Source of the DNA: Bacteroidales bacterium
GTDB taxonomy: Bacteria; Bacteroidota; Bacteroidia; Bacteroidales; F082
Direction of reading: 5' to 3'
NCBI GenBank assembly: GCA_021647205.1
Contig: JAKIVD010000007.1
Coordinates: forward strand, 1 to 64,000
Length of the DNA: 64,000 bases
Of this stretch, positions 15,643 to 24,450 are shown one piece after another. Under the pieces are notes generated by a model that saw only the letters and a program-made list of their open reading frames with translations, was not told the origin of the DNA and made no database searches. The first letter of the stretch is position 1. The number at the start of each line of letters is the position of its first letter. The position numbers and the translations under genes are program-made.

Positions 15643-16713
15643 TCAGTCATTCGGTTTAATCAAAACATCTACGGCGCCAACACCAAACTTGCTTATTGAT
15701 GCCATCCTGTTTTCCAGTGCATCGTAGTTTTCCATTTCGTTGATGATGGCATTTTTCAGCACGCCATTGCCAACGCCATGGATGTAAGTTATTTTCCGGT
15801 AATCGTTTTTGATGGCGCTTTCCAGTGTCTTTCTGAAATAATCCAGTTGAATGTTAAACATGTCGCGGCTCGACAAACCGGCGATGTTGTCAACCACTTC
15901 GCCAATGTGCAGGTCAATTACGGCCGTGTCCATGTCAGTCCTGTGTTTGTCGATCAATGGTTTTTCTTTTACCGGTTCGGCAATGGCGGCCTTCATCTTC
16001 TGGCCGTATTTGCGTTCGAGTTCCGTATCGGTGGCTGCCTGCAGTTCGGAGAGTGTGGCGATGCTGATGATCAGCGCTTTTCCCTGTATCAGGGTGTTTG
16101 GCTGGAAACTCCCTTCCTTAAAAAAACGGTTGGCCTTTATGTCGATGACCGTGTGTACGGGAAGGTAGATTTTTTCGGGAAGATCGCTGTGCAGCAAGAC
16201 CTGCAAATAGCCTTTCGTCCAGTGCTCAATATGGTCGCGGCCAATGGTGTCAATGACAATTTTTGAGTTTTTGGGGACAGAACTGAAGTCGATGCCTTTG
16301 ATTTGCCCGTCCCTTTGCATGAAAAGGCTGTATAAAATATCGTTCTCCGTGTGGTTGATTAGGTGGACATCTATTTCCCCGGTCAGCAGCCATTGTTGCT
16401 CGTGGGGCTCGAAGGCAAGGTAAATCCCTTTTTCTTCTTGAATGCTTCCCCAGGGATTAATTTCGGTGATGAATTCTTCGGCAGTTTCGGTTTCAGGTTC
16501 GCTCGCTTTTGTTGTAGCCGCAAAACCGGAAACCTCATATTTCTCTTCGGGGGGTTGTGCCCTGAAATCCAGGATTAAATCAGACGACAAAACCGGCATC
16601 TCGAAGCCATCGCCGGTTTCTATTTTCACCAACCGCTGGTCAACGATGGCGGTAATTGTTCCCCCCCCGTTTTCATTCAAAAAATTGACTTTGTCGCCTA
16701 TTTTAAACCGCAT
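15643..16713 (-). CDS. DUF2027/Smr-domain protein
   Basis: This 356-residue protein starts with an SH3-like segment (KIGDKVNFLNENGGGTITAIV). The middle is the Bacteroidota DUF2027-type domain (about 85-240). It ends in an Smr domain (about 265-353) with DLHIGEVV near the start and the HGVGNGVLKNAI loop. Smr domains bind or nick nucleic acids in MutS2 and related proteins. Here no MutS part is present, so the role is unknown; RNA or ribosome quality control is one possibility. A -7 box, TATTTTTG (minus strand, 16746-16739), lies 26 bases upstream. Confidence 0.85.
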   Translation of the reverse strand: MRFKIGDKVNFLNENGGGTITAIVDQRLVKIETGDGFEMPVLSSDLILDFRAQPPEEKYEVSGFAATTKASEPETETAEEFITEINPWGSIQEEKGIYLAFEPHEQQWLLTGEIDVHLINHTENDILYSLFMQRDGQIKGIDFSSVPKNSKIVIDTIGRDHIEHWTKGYLQVLLHSDLPEKIYLPVHTVIDIKANRFFKEGSFQPNTLIQGKALIISIATLSELQAATDTELERKYGQKMKAAIAEPVKEKPLIDKHRTDMDTAVIDLHIGEVVDNIAGLSSRDMFNIQLDYFRKTLESAIKNDYRKITYIHGVGNGVLKNAIINEMENYDALENRMASISKFGVGAVDVLIKPND

Positions 16714-16877
16714 TTATCTATATGCTTCGATTAACTGACAAAAATATTAAAAATGTGCTCTGAAAAGAGGGAAAATTGAAATTATTTAGAGATGATTTTA
16801 AACAGGGTTTCCGGCTTGTGCAGGGCAAGAGAAAAGTATAGGGAATATTGCCGAAGTGCCGTATTTCTGGTTTGATC

Positions 16878-16908
16878 AACCCGACGGGAAAAAACTACCC
16901 GGCGGGTT
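16878..16908. terminator. inverted repeat after the PNGase F-like gene
   Basis: AACCCGACGGG (16878-16888) and CCCGGCGGGTT (16898-16908) form an 11-bp stem with one mismatch. The hairpin lies four bases past the stop of the gene on the minus strand. It shares the ACCCGGCGGGT core with the hairpin at 4317-4349. Terminator or dispersed repeat. Confidence 0.5.
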
Positions 16909-16912
16909 TGGG

Positions 16913-19900
16913 CTACCTGCTCACAACAAATTTCTTGCTGAGGCTGTTTTTCCCGGAACTCAAAATACAGTAGTAAATTCCGGGTGGGAGATCCGCAAGG
17001 GCAATTTGCAGTTTGCCCCGGCGTTTCCCCATTACTTTCCGCTTGCTGATTTCCTGACCGGAACTGCTGTAGATGTTCAGTGTGATTTCCGCTTCTTTTT
17101 CCAGGGCATAGGAAACCACAAAACGGCCATTGTTGGGGTTGGGAAGGATGTCGAAACCCAATTGGCTGGACACATGCTCCTGGTTGCCAAGGTACATGTC
17201 GGCATAGAAACTGTTGTAAATCCGGTCGCCAAAGTCGCCGTTAAAATTCTGGATGAGTTCACCGTTCAGGTCATAAAATTTCAGGTAGCCGTTTCCTTCG
17301 TTATTGGCCCAAAAAGAGATGCCGTTGTCGCCGCTGTCCCAAAGGTAAAAATCGTAAGCGCCGTTCAGCAATGTAATGGTATCAACGTAAAGTGTCTGGT
17401 TCTCAAAGTTTTTCTTTTCCCAAATCTGAAACCCCGTGTTGGTCAGGATTTCGTAGCGGTTCTGGTAAGCCGCTTTGTTTGTTTTGAAATGAATGACAAA
17501 TGTCCCGGGATAAATCACCGGTAAGTCATAATCTGTAGAATAGGTATCGTTACCCGGATTTTCATCCACCGAGCCGTTGGGCGCACTCACTTCAACAGTG
17601 AACTTGCCATTCCCCACATCCCAGTCTTCCCAGTCGAAGGCCTGTAATTCAACCGTTTCCTTTTCCATAAATGCGAGGTTCCCGTTCCAGCTAAAGGTTT
17701 TCTGTGTTCCCTGCGGGCCGTAAGTGATTGTCAGTTCCGTTAATGGTTCACCCCCACGGTTTTGAATGACCACGATGGGTGCCGAAGCCGAAGGGTTAAA
17801 ACGTCCGTAACGTTTCAGCTTGTTGGGTGCGACGACTTCGTCAACGGCGGCATCAAACGTGAAATTGGGCGCTCCGTAAGAAAACAGTTGCACTTCCAGC
17901 GAATAAGCGCCGTACTGGTCGGCTTGCGAATTGTAATCGATGATGGCCGTGTCGCCGGTGATAAAACCGGTAATTTCAATATCCTGCTCATCGACCTTCA
18001 GCCCGGGGCACCAGCCGGCACGGTCGTAAATCCAGGTTCCGCCCTGCGGGTAGAGCGGATTGTCAGAACATTCGCGGATAATCTGCCATGCCCTTGTTTC
18101 CACAGCATTGACGAGGAGATTGTGCGTTTTGTAACAAAACTCGGCGCAATTGGTGGGGTTGCTGAACAAGTGCCCCGAAGTGCGGGTTTTGATTTTAAAC
18201 GTTGAAGCACCGGGCAGCAAGGACACTGTGTCGGGCGGGACCAGGGCAGGAAAATTGTTCAGGTTGAAATAACCCGAATACACCTTTTCGATTTTTTGAA
18301 CATCCCGCGGGGGCGTACCTTCAATCATGTAAAATTTCAGGTCGAGCAGTTCCTGAAAATTGCCAGCCGTAATGTGTACCGAATCGCGCAACATGGGAGC
18401 ATAATCCGTAACATCGTACACCCAGGTAAAACCTTCCCCGAGGCTGAGCCCGTTTCCGTAAGGTGTGATGAACCGTCCGATTTCCCAGGGAATAATTACT
18501 TCGTAGGGTTCGCCGTAATAAGGCATATCGATGCGGTAAATGGTGCTGTCAGGCGTTACCAGGGTGGAGTCTGTGGCAACCCCACCGGCATCGTACACAT
18601 AATTGTTGTAGTAAGAAGGCCACCTCGTGGCGGTGTCTATCGGTGTGGGCGGATCGTCGGGCCCGTAAAAAACGATGTTGACCGGCGCATGGCTGAAAGT
18701 GTCCACCACCACAGTAGAGTCAAGGGATGCCGCATCATAATTGCCATTTTGAAAGACGAGGTGCGGGCGTTTGGTATTTTCAACCGCATTCCTGAAACGG
18801 TTTGCCCCGCGGTTGTTTTTCCATTCCGGATAACCGAACAAGGCTGTCGCGTCAAAGCCATTGGGGCTGCTGTCGGCCACTTCAAAGCCGCCGCTTTCGT
18901 TCATCTTGTAGTATGCCCTTAAATGGCTGTAATTGGGGTGGTCCGGTGTAATGTCTTTGTTCATCCACTGTTTAATCACATCCCATTCGACCACTGTGTC
19001 CCAAATCTGAAATTCGTCAATCATCCCGGCGTAATAGCCGTTGTTGATGGCCCTGGAACCAATCCTGAAATCAGTGATGCCGTTCATCGGCCTGTATTTT
19101 GATGAGCCGATGTTCCACAACACACCGTTCAGGTACATGCGCATTTGGCCGGACCGAACGTCTTTTGTGAATACCCAGTAGTTCCATTGCCCTTCGAAAG
19201 CAGCCGGGCTTGGAGCGCCACGGTCAATACGGTCGTAGCCGTCGTTCCATCCTGCATCCCAATAAATACGGCTGTTGCTCCAGGGGAGGTGTGAATTCAA
19301 AATGCGGTTGCCAGCGCTGTCCATGCCTTCAAAGATTGAAGAATTGATGGGCTGTACAACTGCGTTGCCATACTGCCAGAATGCGATGGTGATGGCGCTG
19401 TCCACCGTTTGAAAAACTTCGGCAGGCACAGAGAGGTAATCCCAGCCTTCGAAATCGAGAAAATAGTCGGGGACGGATGAAACACTGCTCTGCCCTGTGG
19501 TGGAAAGGTCGGCTTCCAAAGTTGCAACGCCAGTGTGTGTGGCATAACTCAAATCGAGCAGAATGTTGGTGCTGCCGTTCCAGGTAAAAGGAAATGCAAA
19601 GCCGGCCCCGAAAGTACCGGTGCTTAGCTGGGTGTTTTTATCGAAAACCGTTTGCAGGTTGTAAGAGATTAAGGAGTCTTCGGGCAGGGTGTCGGCTTCG
19701 ATGTGCGCCATTCTTATTTGAAAATGGTCCACGTCGAACTGGCCGCTTTCAATGTTCAGTTCAATTCCGGTAATGTCGCCGGCCTGCAAGCCTGCCGCCT
19801 GTAATTCTGCCGCTGTGTAAATAAACTGTGCGCGCCCGTCTGGCGAAGCGGCATCGAACGGCAGGTTGAACAACTGCCCGCCCGCACCGGGTGCGGCAAT

Positions 19901-20320
19901 TGATGTGGGGGTGGTTTGGTTTGTGTATTCAAGACTGGCCCGGTAGTAGAAAGAGGTGTCGTTCATCAGCATAAAGCTGTCGGGGCTAACATTGTTGACC
20001 ACGTAATTGGGGTGAAAATAAAGGTTGGAGTCCAGCAGTCCGGTGTGCTCCCATATTTTGGTGTGCGTGGTATAATCCCATTCGCCACAGGCAGGGTTTT
20101 GGTTGGGGTCGCACTTGAGTGTGTAGTACATCAGGATTTGCGAGAAACTTGCCGTGTCGGAAGGGAAAAGGTATTTTCCCGAGCGGGGGGAATTCCACCC
20201 GGGCAGGACAGGGGTTTCAAAATCAATGGTTTGCACAATTAATGTGTCCCCTTCACCGGCCCTGGCTAATAGACTGATCAGCAGCAGGACAACGGATAAA
20301 ATCAATACGGAAGTTTTCAT
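16913..20320 (-). CDS. T9SS-secreted PNGase F-like protein with LamG-like domain
   Basis: This 1135-residue protein has a signal peptide (1-21) and a PNGase F N-domain-like segment near 60-110 (LKCDPNQNPACGEWDYTTH). A concanavalin/LamG-like region follows at about 300-480 (TIAFWQYGN; WNYWVFTKDVRSGQMRMYLN; IDEFQIWD). A PNGase F C-domain-like segment, about 690-780, has CAEFCYKTHNLLVNAVETRAW and the hallmark GTWIYDRAGWCPG. Beta-sandwich repeats and a type IX sorting domain (about 1055-1135: ILPNPNNGRF...LPPGIYY) end it. PNGase F removes N-linked glycans, but the catalytic residues were not verified, so amidase activity is inferred. It is probably surface-bound or secreted. Confidence 0.78.
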   Translation of the reverse strand: MKTSVLILSVVLLLISLLARAGEGDTLIVQTIDFETPVLPGWNSPRSGKYLFPSDTASFSQILMYYTLKCDPNQNPACGEWDYTTHTKIWEHTGLLDSNLYFHPNYVVNNVSPDSFMLMNDTSFYYRASLEYTNQTTPTSIAAPGAGGQLFNLPFDAASPDGRAQFIYTAAELQAAGLQAGDITGIELNIESGQFDVDHFQIRMAHIEADTLPEDSLISYNLQTVFDKNTQLSTGTFGAGFAFPFTWNGSTNILLDLSYATHTGVATLEADLSTTGQSSVSSVPDYFLDFEGWDYLSVPAEVFQTVDSAITIAFWQYGNAVVQPINSSIFEGMDSAGNRILNSHLPWSNSRIYWDAGWNDGYDRIDRGAPSPAAFEGQWNYWVFTKDVRSGQMRMYLNGVLWNIGSSKYRPMNGITDFRIGSRAINNGYYAGMIDEFQIWDTVVEWDVIKQWMNKDITPDHPNYSHLRAYYKMNESGGFEVADSSPNGFDATALFGYPEWKNNRGANRFRNAVENTKRPHLVFQNGNYDAASLDSTVVVDTFSHAPVNIVFYGPDDPPTPIDTATRWPSYYNNYVYDAGGVATDSTLVTPDSTIYRIDMPYYGEPYEVIIPWEIGRFITPYGNGLSLGEGFTWVYDVTDYAPMLRDSVHITAGNFQELLDLKFYMIEGTPPRDVQKIEKVYSGYFNLNNFPALVPPDTVSLLPGASTFKIKTRTSGHLFSNPTNCAEFCYKTHNLLVNAVETRAWQIIRECSDNPLYPQGGTWIYDRAGWCPGLKVDEQDIEITGFITGDTAIIDYNSQADQYGAYSLEVQLFSYGAPNFTFDAAVDEVVAPNKLKRYGRFNPSASAPIVVIQNRGGEPLTELTITYGPQGTQKTFSWNGNLAFMEKETVELQAFDWEDWDVGNGKFTVEVSAPNGSVDENPGNDTYSTDYDLPVIYPGTFVIHFKTNKAAYQNRYEILTNTGFQIWEKKNFENQTLYVDTITLLNGAYDFYLWDSGDNGISFWANNEGNGYLKFYDLNGELIQNFNGDFGDRIYNSFYADMYLGNQEHVSSQLGFDILPNPNNGRFVVSYALEKEAEITLNIYSSSGQEISKRKVMGKRRGKLQIALADLPPGIYYCILSSGKNSLSKKFVVSR

Positions 20321-20396
20321 GAAAATAAGGTTAAGATTGGGCTGTAAAAATAGCGTTTTTTTAGGGAAGGCAATTGTTTGTATTACTGTCTTTCCA

Positions 20397-20407
20397 ACCC
20401 GGCGGGT
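20397..20407 (+). repeat. third copy of ACCCGGCGGGT
   Basis: The 11-base word ACCCGGCGGGT occurs here, at 4338-4348 and at 16897-16907, always between genes and always in the same orientation. This copy has no complementary arm close by. Confidence 0.4.
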
Positions 20408-20437
20408 CTGTCAGTCTCCCAACAACCTTCAAACCTT

Positions 20438-21703
20438 TCAACTTTTCAGCAACAAATACCCAATCCTGCAATCGAGGCAGCGCTTTTTGTCGCAATAATT
20501 GTTTTTCAACTGGATGAGCGCCTGCGACTGCATGGCGTTTCGCGGGCGGATGCCCCTGTCTGTAAAATTGCAGGTGATGTTGTTGTTTTCCGCTTTGATT
20601 TCTTCAAGCCATTGTAAAGCCTTGTCTGTCATGGCTTCCGATGCAGTTTGTTTTCCGTAAACAAAGGTGAAGGGAACCACGGTATTGATGAGCAATAAGT
20701 TGATGGAGGAATCGCCCAGTATTTTATTTTTCGGGCTTGTCTTTTTTCCAAAACGAAAATGATCGGTCCAGTAGGAGGAGGCCTGGGTTTTGAACAGGGA
20801 AATAATGTCGGGAAGTTTGTCTGCCTCAAGCATTTTGTGCAGCAAGCCCGACGAGCGGTAAATCACATTGGCAAATTGCGAAATCCGGATGGTCGGGAAG
20901 TTGGCGGGGCGCATCCGCATAAACTTCCAGCGTGAGGGATCGATGGGTTTCAGCCTGTATTTTTCAGAAAGGAAAAGATATTCTTTGTACAGTCGAACCG
21001 GATAATCGCCGGTGAGCTTTGTGTTCAGCAATCCGGCCTGTCCGTAAAGCAGGGCTTCGATCTGCAAGAGGCTGTTGTTGTGTTTTGCCAGTATTTTCAG
21101 GGGGAGCGAAACGGCGAGTGAACCAAAAACAGCCGCGTTGGTGCCGAAGCCGAAATTCCTCGCCAGTTCCCTGTAAAAGACTTCATGGAAATCGTAGCCT
21201 GAAACATGCAGTTCCCCAAACACGCGCTTTGTTTTTTCTTCCAGCCGTTCGGCCATCAAAGTGTCGAACCAGGCAAGGCGTTCAAAATGATTTGTTTTTG
21301 CTATGGAGCCTTCACAGGCGATCCACTTTGTTGAACGGATAAATGCCTGGTATTGTCTGAACATGCGTTCATCAAATTTTTTATCCAAAACAATGGTTGG
21401 CATGAGTTCGTTGTTCTGCCTTGCCACCGGCTTGTCATCCTCAAAAACCACGTGCAGAATAATATTGTTGTAAGCCGGGTCGTGTTGGTGCCCGTGCCTG
21501 AACCAATCGGAGGAACGGGTGTGAATTTCAACATTTCCCGCCCAGGAGGTGTTCCCGATTTTGATTCTTGCATTGAAAAAATCAGGGCCGCTGTCGGTAT
21601 TCCGACGGCCCGGATTTTGTATGGAAACACTTTCGTTGGTTGTCGTCAGGCCGGGGCGGAACAGTTGGTTTGCCCACAGGTAGATAAGAAATTCTTCGTT
21701 CAT
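20438..21703 (-). CDS. DUF2851 family protein
   Basis: This 421-residue protein has the DUF2851 signature at its N-terminus (FLIYLWANQLFRPGLTTT; GRRNTDSGPDFFNARIKIG; WAGNVEIHTRSSDWFRHGH), followed by a long helical part. It ends in a cysteine cluster (CDKKRCLDCRIG). The family is widespread in Bacteroidota and has no established function. The first block, with conserved Asp/Glu/His residues, looks enzyme-like (nuclease-like fold suspected, not shown). It is transcribed away from the zapA region. Confidence 0.85.
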   Translation of the reverse strand: MNEEFLIYLWANQLFRPGLTTTNESVSIQNPGRRNTDSGPDFFNARIKIGNTSWAGNVEIHTRSSDWFRHGHQHDPAYNNIILHVVFEDDKPVARQNNELMPTIVLDKKFDERMFRQYQAFIRSTKWIACEGSIAKTNHFERLAWFDTLMAERLEEKTKRVFGELHVSGYDFHEVFYRELARNFGFGTNAAVFGSLAVSLPLKILAKHNNSLLQIEALLYGQAGLLNTKLTGDYPVRLYKEYLFLSEKYRLKPIDPSRWKFMRMRPANFPTIRISQFANVIYRSSGLLHKMLEADKLPDIISLFKTQASSYWTDHFRFGKKTSPKNKILGDSSINLLLINTVVPFTFVYGKQTASEAMTDKALQWLEEIKAENNNITCNFTDRGIRPRNAMQSQALIQLKNNYCDKKRCLDCRIGYLLLKS

Positions 21704-21803
21704 GGCAGTTGTTTCTTTGCCGTTGAGTTAGACAGATGCACTGTAAATTTAACAGGTTTTAAAAATAATAAAATTCCATCTTTCGACATTCCACTATTTT
21801 GAT

Positions 21804-21811
21804 TATTTTTG
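21804..21811 (+). promoter_or_regulatory. -7 box upstream of the zapA region
   Basis: TATTTTTG matches the Bacteroidota -7 consensus. A TTTC at 21781-21784 is a weak -33. The ATG at 21799 lies upstream of this box, so translation should begin at 21835. Confidence 0.55.
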
Positions 21812-21834
21812 TAGCGTTATTCAGTTTTCTTCAG

Positions 21835-22122
21835 ATGGCAAACGAACAGCGGTTGATTTCCGGAATTGAGTATAAAGTCAGGAAATTAATTGAATTGAAC
21901 GACGAGCTAAGAAAGGAGAACACCGGATTGCACCAAAGAATAAATGCCTTAAACAGCAATGTGGCGGCGTTGACAAAAGAACTAGAAGTTAAAAGAAACG
22001 AATTATTTAAAATATCACTTGCACACACAATTGAGTCTGAGTTAGGTGTTGAAGAGGGCAAAGAAAGATTAGACAATTTAATTGGGGAGATAGAAAAGTG
22101 TATTGAAGTAATGAGCGACTAA
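21835..22122 (+). CDS. small coiled-coil protein upstream of zapA
   Basis: With the start at 21835 (MANEQRLISGIEYKVRKLIEL) this is a 95-residue protein. It has a strong heptad pattern (about 10-60), as in ZapB-like or septum-associated coiled coils. It ends 22 bases before zapA and is in the same operon, so a role in cell division is likely by association only. The start is chosen because the earlier ATG overlaps the promoter. Confidence 0.72.
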   Translation: MANEQRLISGIEYKVRKLIELNDELRKENTGLHQRINALNSNVAALTKELEVKRNELFKISLAHTIESELGVEEGKERLDNLIGEIEKCIEVMSD

Positions 22123-22144
22123 ACAGATAGTTTGCAGCAGCTTA

Positions 22145-22441
22145 ATGGACACAAATCAAAATATTAAACTTACAATTGCCGGAAGGCCTTACAGGATGTC
22201 GGTGAACCGGGAGGAAGAGCAAATAGTAAGAAGGGCATCAGAATCTTTAAATAAAACAATAATTGCGTATTCAAAGTCGTTTGAATACAAAGACAGTCAG
22301 GATTTGTTTGCCATGATCGCGCTGCAAAGTGTTGCGAATTCAATACGTCTGGAAGATGAAAAATCATTCAGGGAAAGAGAACTGGAAGATAAATTGTTGG
22401 AGATTGATACCTTGCTGGTATCACACATCGAAAAAGCATAA
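22145..22441 (+). CDS. zapA: cell division protein ZapA
   Basis: This 98-residue protein has the ZapA N-domain (IKLTIAGRPYRMSVNREEEQ) and a C-terminal helix that would form the antiparallel dimer coiled coil. ZapA binds FtsZ filaments and bundles them at the Z-ring. It is followed by a 6S-like RNA and rny. zapA next to a 6S RNA gene also occurs in Gammaproteobacteria. Confidence 0.88.
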   Translation: MDTNQNIKLTIAGRPYRMSVNREEEQIVRRASESLNKTIIAYSKSFEYKDSQDLFAMIALQSVANSIRLEDEKSFRERELEDKLLEIDTLLVSHIEKA

Positions 22442-22464
22442 AGCGTTCTTAAAATAGTAAAACT

Positions 22465-22660
22465 ACGCCCGCGTAATTCATCTAGTTTGTAAACTCAACA
22501 TTACAACAATTAGGGAAAAGCTCATAGTGTCGTAGAACAGGCCTGGTTACCGCAAGGTAATTCCGTGTACACGGAACGCTGGACGTTCGAAGATGCTGGC
22601 AGCCCTAGACGTGTCAGATTGGGGTTTGATAACTCCTGAATTACTGCGGGCATTTTTTTT
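22465..22660 (+). ncRNA. ssrS: 6S-like RNA with terminator
   Basis: The stretch between zapA and rny folds as a long rod. GCCCGCGTAATTCA (22467-22480) pairs with TGAATTACTGCGGGC (22637-22651), AAACTC (22491-22496) with GGGGTTT (22621-22627), and TAGGG (22511-22515) with CCCTA (22603-22607). The tip TTCCGTGTACACGGAA is a perfect hairpin. A run of eight T follows the closing stem, so the RNA ends in an intrinsic terminator. A rod with an open centre is the plan of 6S RNA, which binds RNA polymerase as a promoter mimic. The zapA neighbourhood supports this. A structured leader of rny is the alternative. Confidence 0.62.
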
Positions 22661-22699
22661 GCTCAGGCCGGACGGGTGCAGGTGGAAAACCAAGATGTT

Positions 22700-24241
22700 A
22701 TGGAAATATTAGTTTATGCCGGAGTAGCAGCAGTTGCGCTGGGCCTGGGTGTGTTGCTTGCCAACACCGTTTTGAAAAAATCTTTGCTGAAAAAAAGTGA
22801 AGATGTGTTGCGGGAAGCCAAGGAAAAAGGGGAGGTCATCAAGAAAGAAAAGATCCTCCAGGCCAAAGAAAAGTTCCTGCAACTGAAGAGCGAGCACGAA
22901 AAAATTATTGTTGAAAAGAACAACCGGATTCAGGGCGCTGAAAACAGGATTCGTCAGCGCGAGAGCACCTTGTCAAAAAAAATCGAAGAGGCTGCCCGCA
23001 AGCAGAAAGAACTCGATACTTTGCGTGAAAACCTGAGTATTCAACTCGATATTCTCAAAAAGAAACAGGAAGAGACCGACCGCATGCATGCCGAGCAGGT
23101 CAGAAAATTAGAAACCATCAGCCAGCTTTCTGCCGAGGAGGCCAAAGAACAAATCATCGAATCGCTTACCGAAGAAGCCAAAGGCGAGGCCATGGTGCTT
23201 ATTCGCGATATACTTGACGAGGCGGAACTGACCGCAGACCGCAAAGCCAAGAAAATCGTGGTCGAGACCATTCAGCGTACAGCAGCAGAACATGCCATCG
23301 AAAATACGGTGACCGTGTTCAACATCGACAGCGATGAGATTAAAGGCCGGATAATTGGCCGCGAAGGAAGGAACATCCGGGCCCTGGAAGCCATGACCGG
23401 AATCGAGATTATCATCGATGACAGCCCCGATGCCATCCTCCTCTCCGGATTCGATCCCGTGAGGCGCGAAATTGCCGCCCTTTCCCTCCAAAAGCTGGTT
23501 ACCGACGGTCGAATTCACCCCGCAAGAATTGAAGAAGTTGTTGCCAAGACGAAAAAAGAAGTCGAAAAGGAGATGGTGGAATTGGGCAAGCGTACCATCA
23601 TCGACCTGGGAATACACAATATGCACAACGAATTGATCAAGCTGATCGGCAGGATGAAATACCGCTCTTCTTACGGTCAGAACCTGCTGGCACACTCCAT
23701 CGAAGTGGCCAACCTGAGTGCAACCATGGCTTCTGAACTGGGACTGAACCCCAAGAAAGCCAAGCGTGCCGGATTGCTTCACGACATCGGTAAAATTGCT
23801 GAAAACGAAGCCGAACTTCCCCATGCACTGCTGGGTATGAAACTGGCCGAGAAATTCAAAGAAAAACCTGACGTTTGCAATGCCATCGGTGCCCACCACG
23901 ATGAAATTGAAATGGAAACGCTGATCTCGCCCATTATCCAGGTTTGCGATGCGATTTCCGGTGCAAGACCGGGAGCCCGACGCGAAGTGGTGGAAGCTTA
24001 TATTCAGCGCCTCAAGAAGCTGGAAGGCCAGGCACTGACTTATCCCGGTGTTGTAAAAGCATACGCCATCCAGGCCGGGCGCGAGTTGCGGGTAATTGTC
24101 GGCGCCGACCAGGTGAGCGATGCCGAAACTGATAAACTTTCCTACGAATTGTCAAGAAAGATTCAGGAAGAAATGACCTACCCGGGACAAATCAAGATTA
24201 CAGTTATCAGGGAAACCCGTTCCATTAATTATGCAAAGTAA
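22700..24241 (+). CDS. rny: ribonuclease Y
   Basis: The start at 22700 gives [17 protein letters not shown], one N-terminal membrane anchor, then a long coiled coil (about 30-190). A KH RNA-binding domain (about 205-270: [15 protein letters not shown]) and an HD domain with the HDIGK motif near 361 follow. The protein is 513 residues, normal for the family. It is a membrane-anchored endoribonuclease starting mRNA decay. An earlier in-frame start at 22676 would add eight residues before the anchor. Confidence 0.95.
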   Translation: MEILVYAGVAAVALGLGVLLANTVLKKSLLKKSEDVLREAKEKGEVIKKEKILQAKEKFLQLKSEHEKIIVEKNNRIQGAENRIRQRESTLSKKIEEAARKQKELDTLRENLSIQLDILKKKQEETDRMHAEQVRKLETISQLSAEEAKEQIIESLTEEAKGEAMVLIRDILDEAELTADRKAKKIVVETIQRTAAEHAIENTVTVFNIDSDEIKGRIIGREGRNIRALEAMTGIEIIIDDSPDAILLSGFDPVRREIAALSLQKLVTDGRIHPARIEEVVAKTKKEVEKEMVELGKRTIIDLGIHNMHNELIKLIGRMKYRSSYGQNLLAHSIEVANLSATMASELGLNPKKAKRAGLLHDIGKIAENEAELPHALLGMKLAEKFKEKPDVCNAIGAHHDEIEMETLISPIIQVCDAISGARPGARREVVEAYIQRLKKLEGQALTYPGVVKAYAIQAGRELRVIVGADQVSDAETDKLSYELSRKIQEEMTYPGQIKITVIRETRSINYAK

Positions 24242-24357
24242 GCCTGGCAAGGCTTTGTGGAAACTGTAAAGGGGGCCTGCCTTAACCCATCGCCTTTTTG
24301 CCCTCGTTTTTGCTTAAATCTTACAAGCAAGCACGCTCCTGTTGTTCGATATTTTTT

Positions 24358-24365
24358 TAGTTTTG
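24358..24365 (+). promoter_or_regulatory. -7 box upstream of lepB
   Basis: TAGTTTTG matches TAnnTTTG, 85 bases before the lepB ATG. No good TTTG is seen at the standard distance; TTG at 24342 is too close. No other feature is visible in the gap 24242-24450. Confidence 0.4.
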
Positions 24366-24450
24366 CATCCGCAATTCCAATTAACAAAGTTTAACGACTG
24401 TCTGCAACGAAAGTTGCTATTTTGCAGCAGTTTAATCAAGGGAAAGTAAC

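Noticed and set aside
23108-23899. Long antisense open frame of 263 codons inside rny
   Set aside because: Shadow of the conserved rny frame; composition not protein-like.
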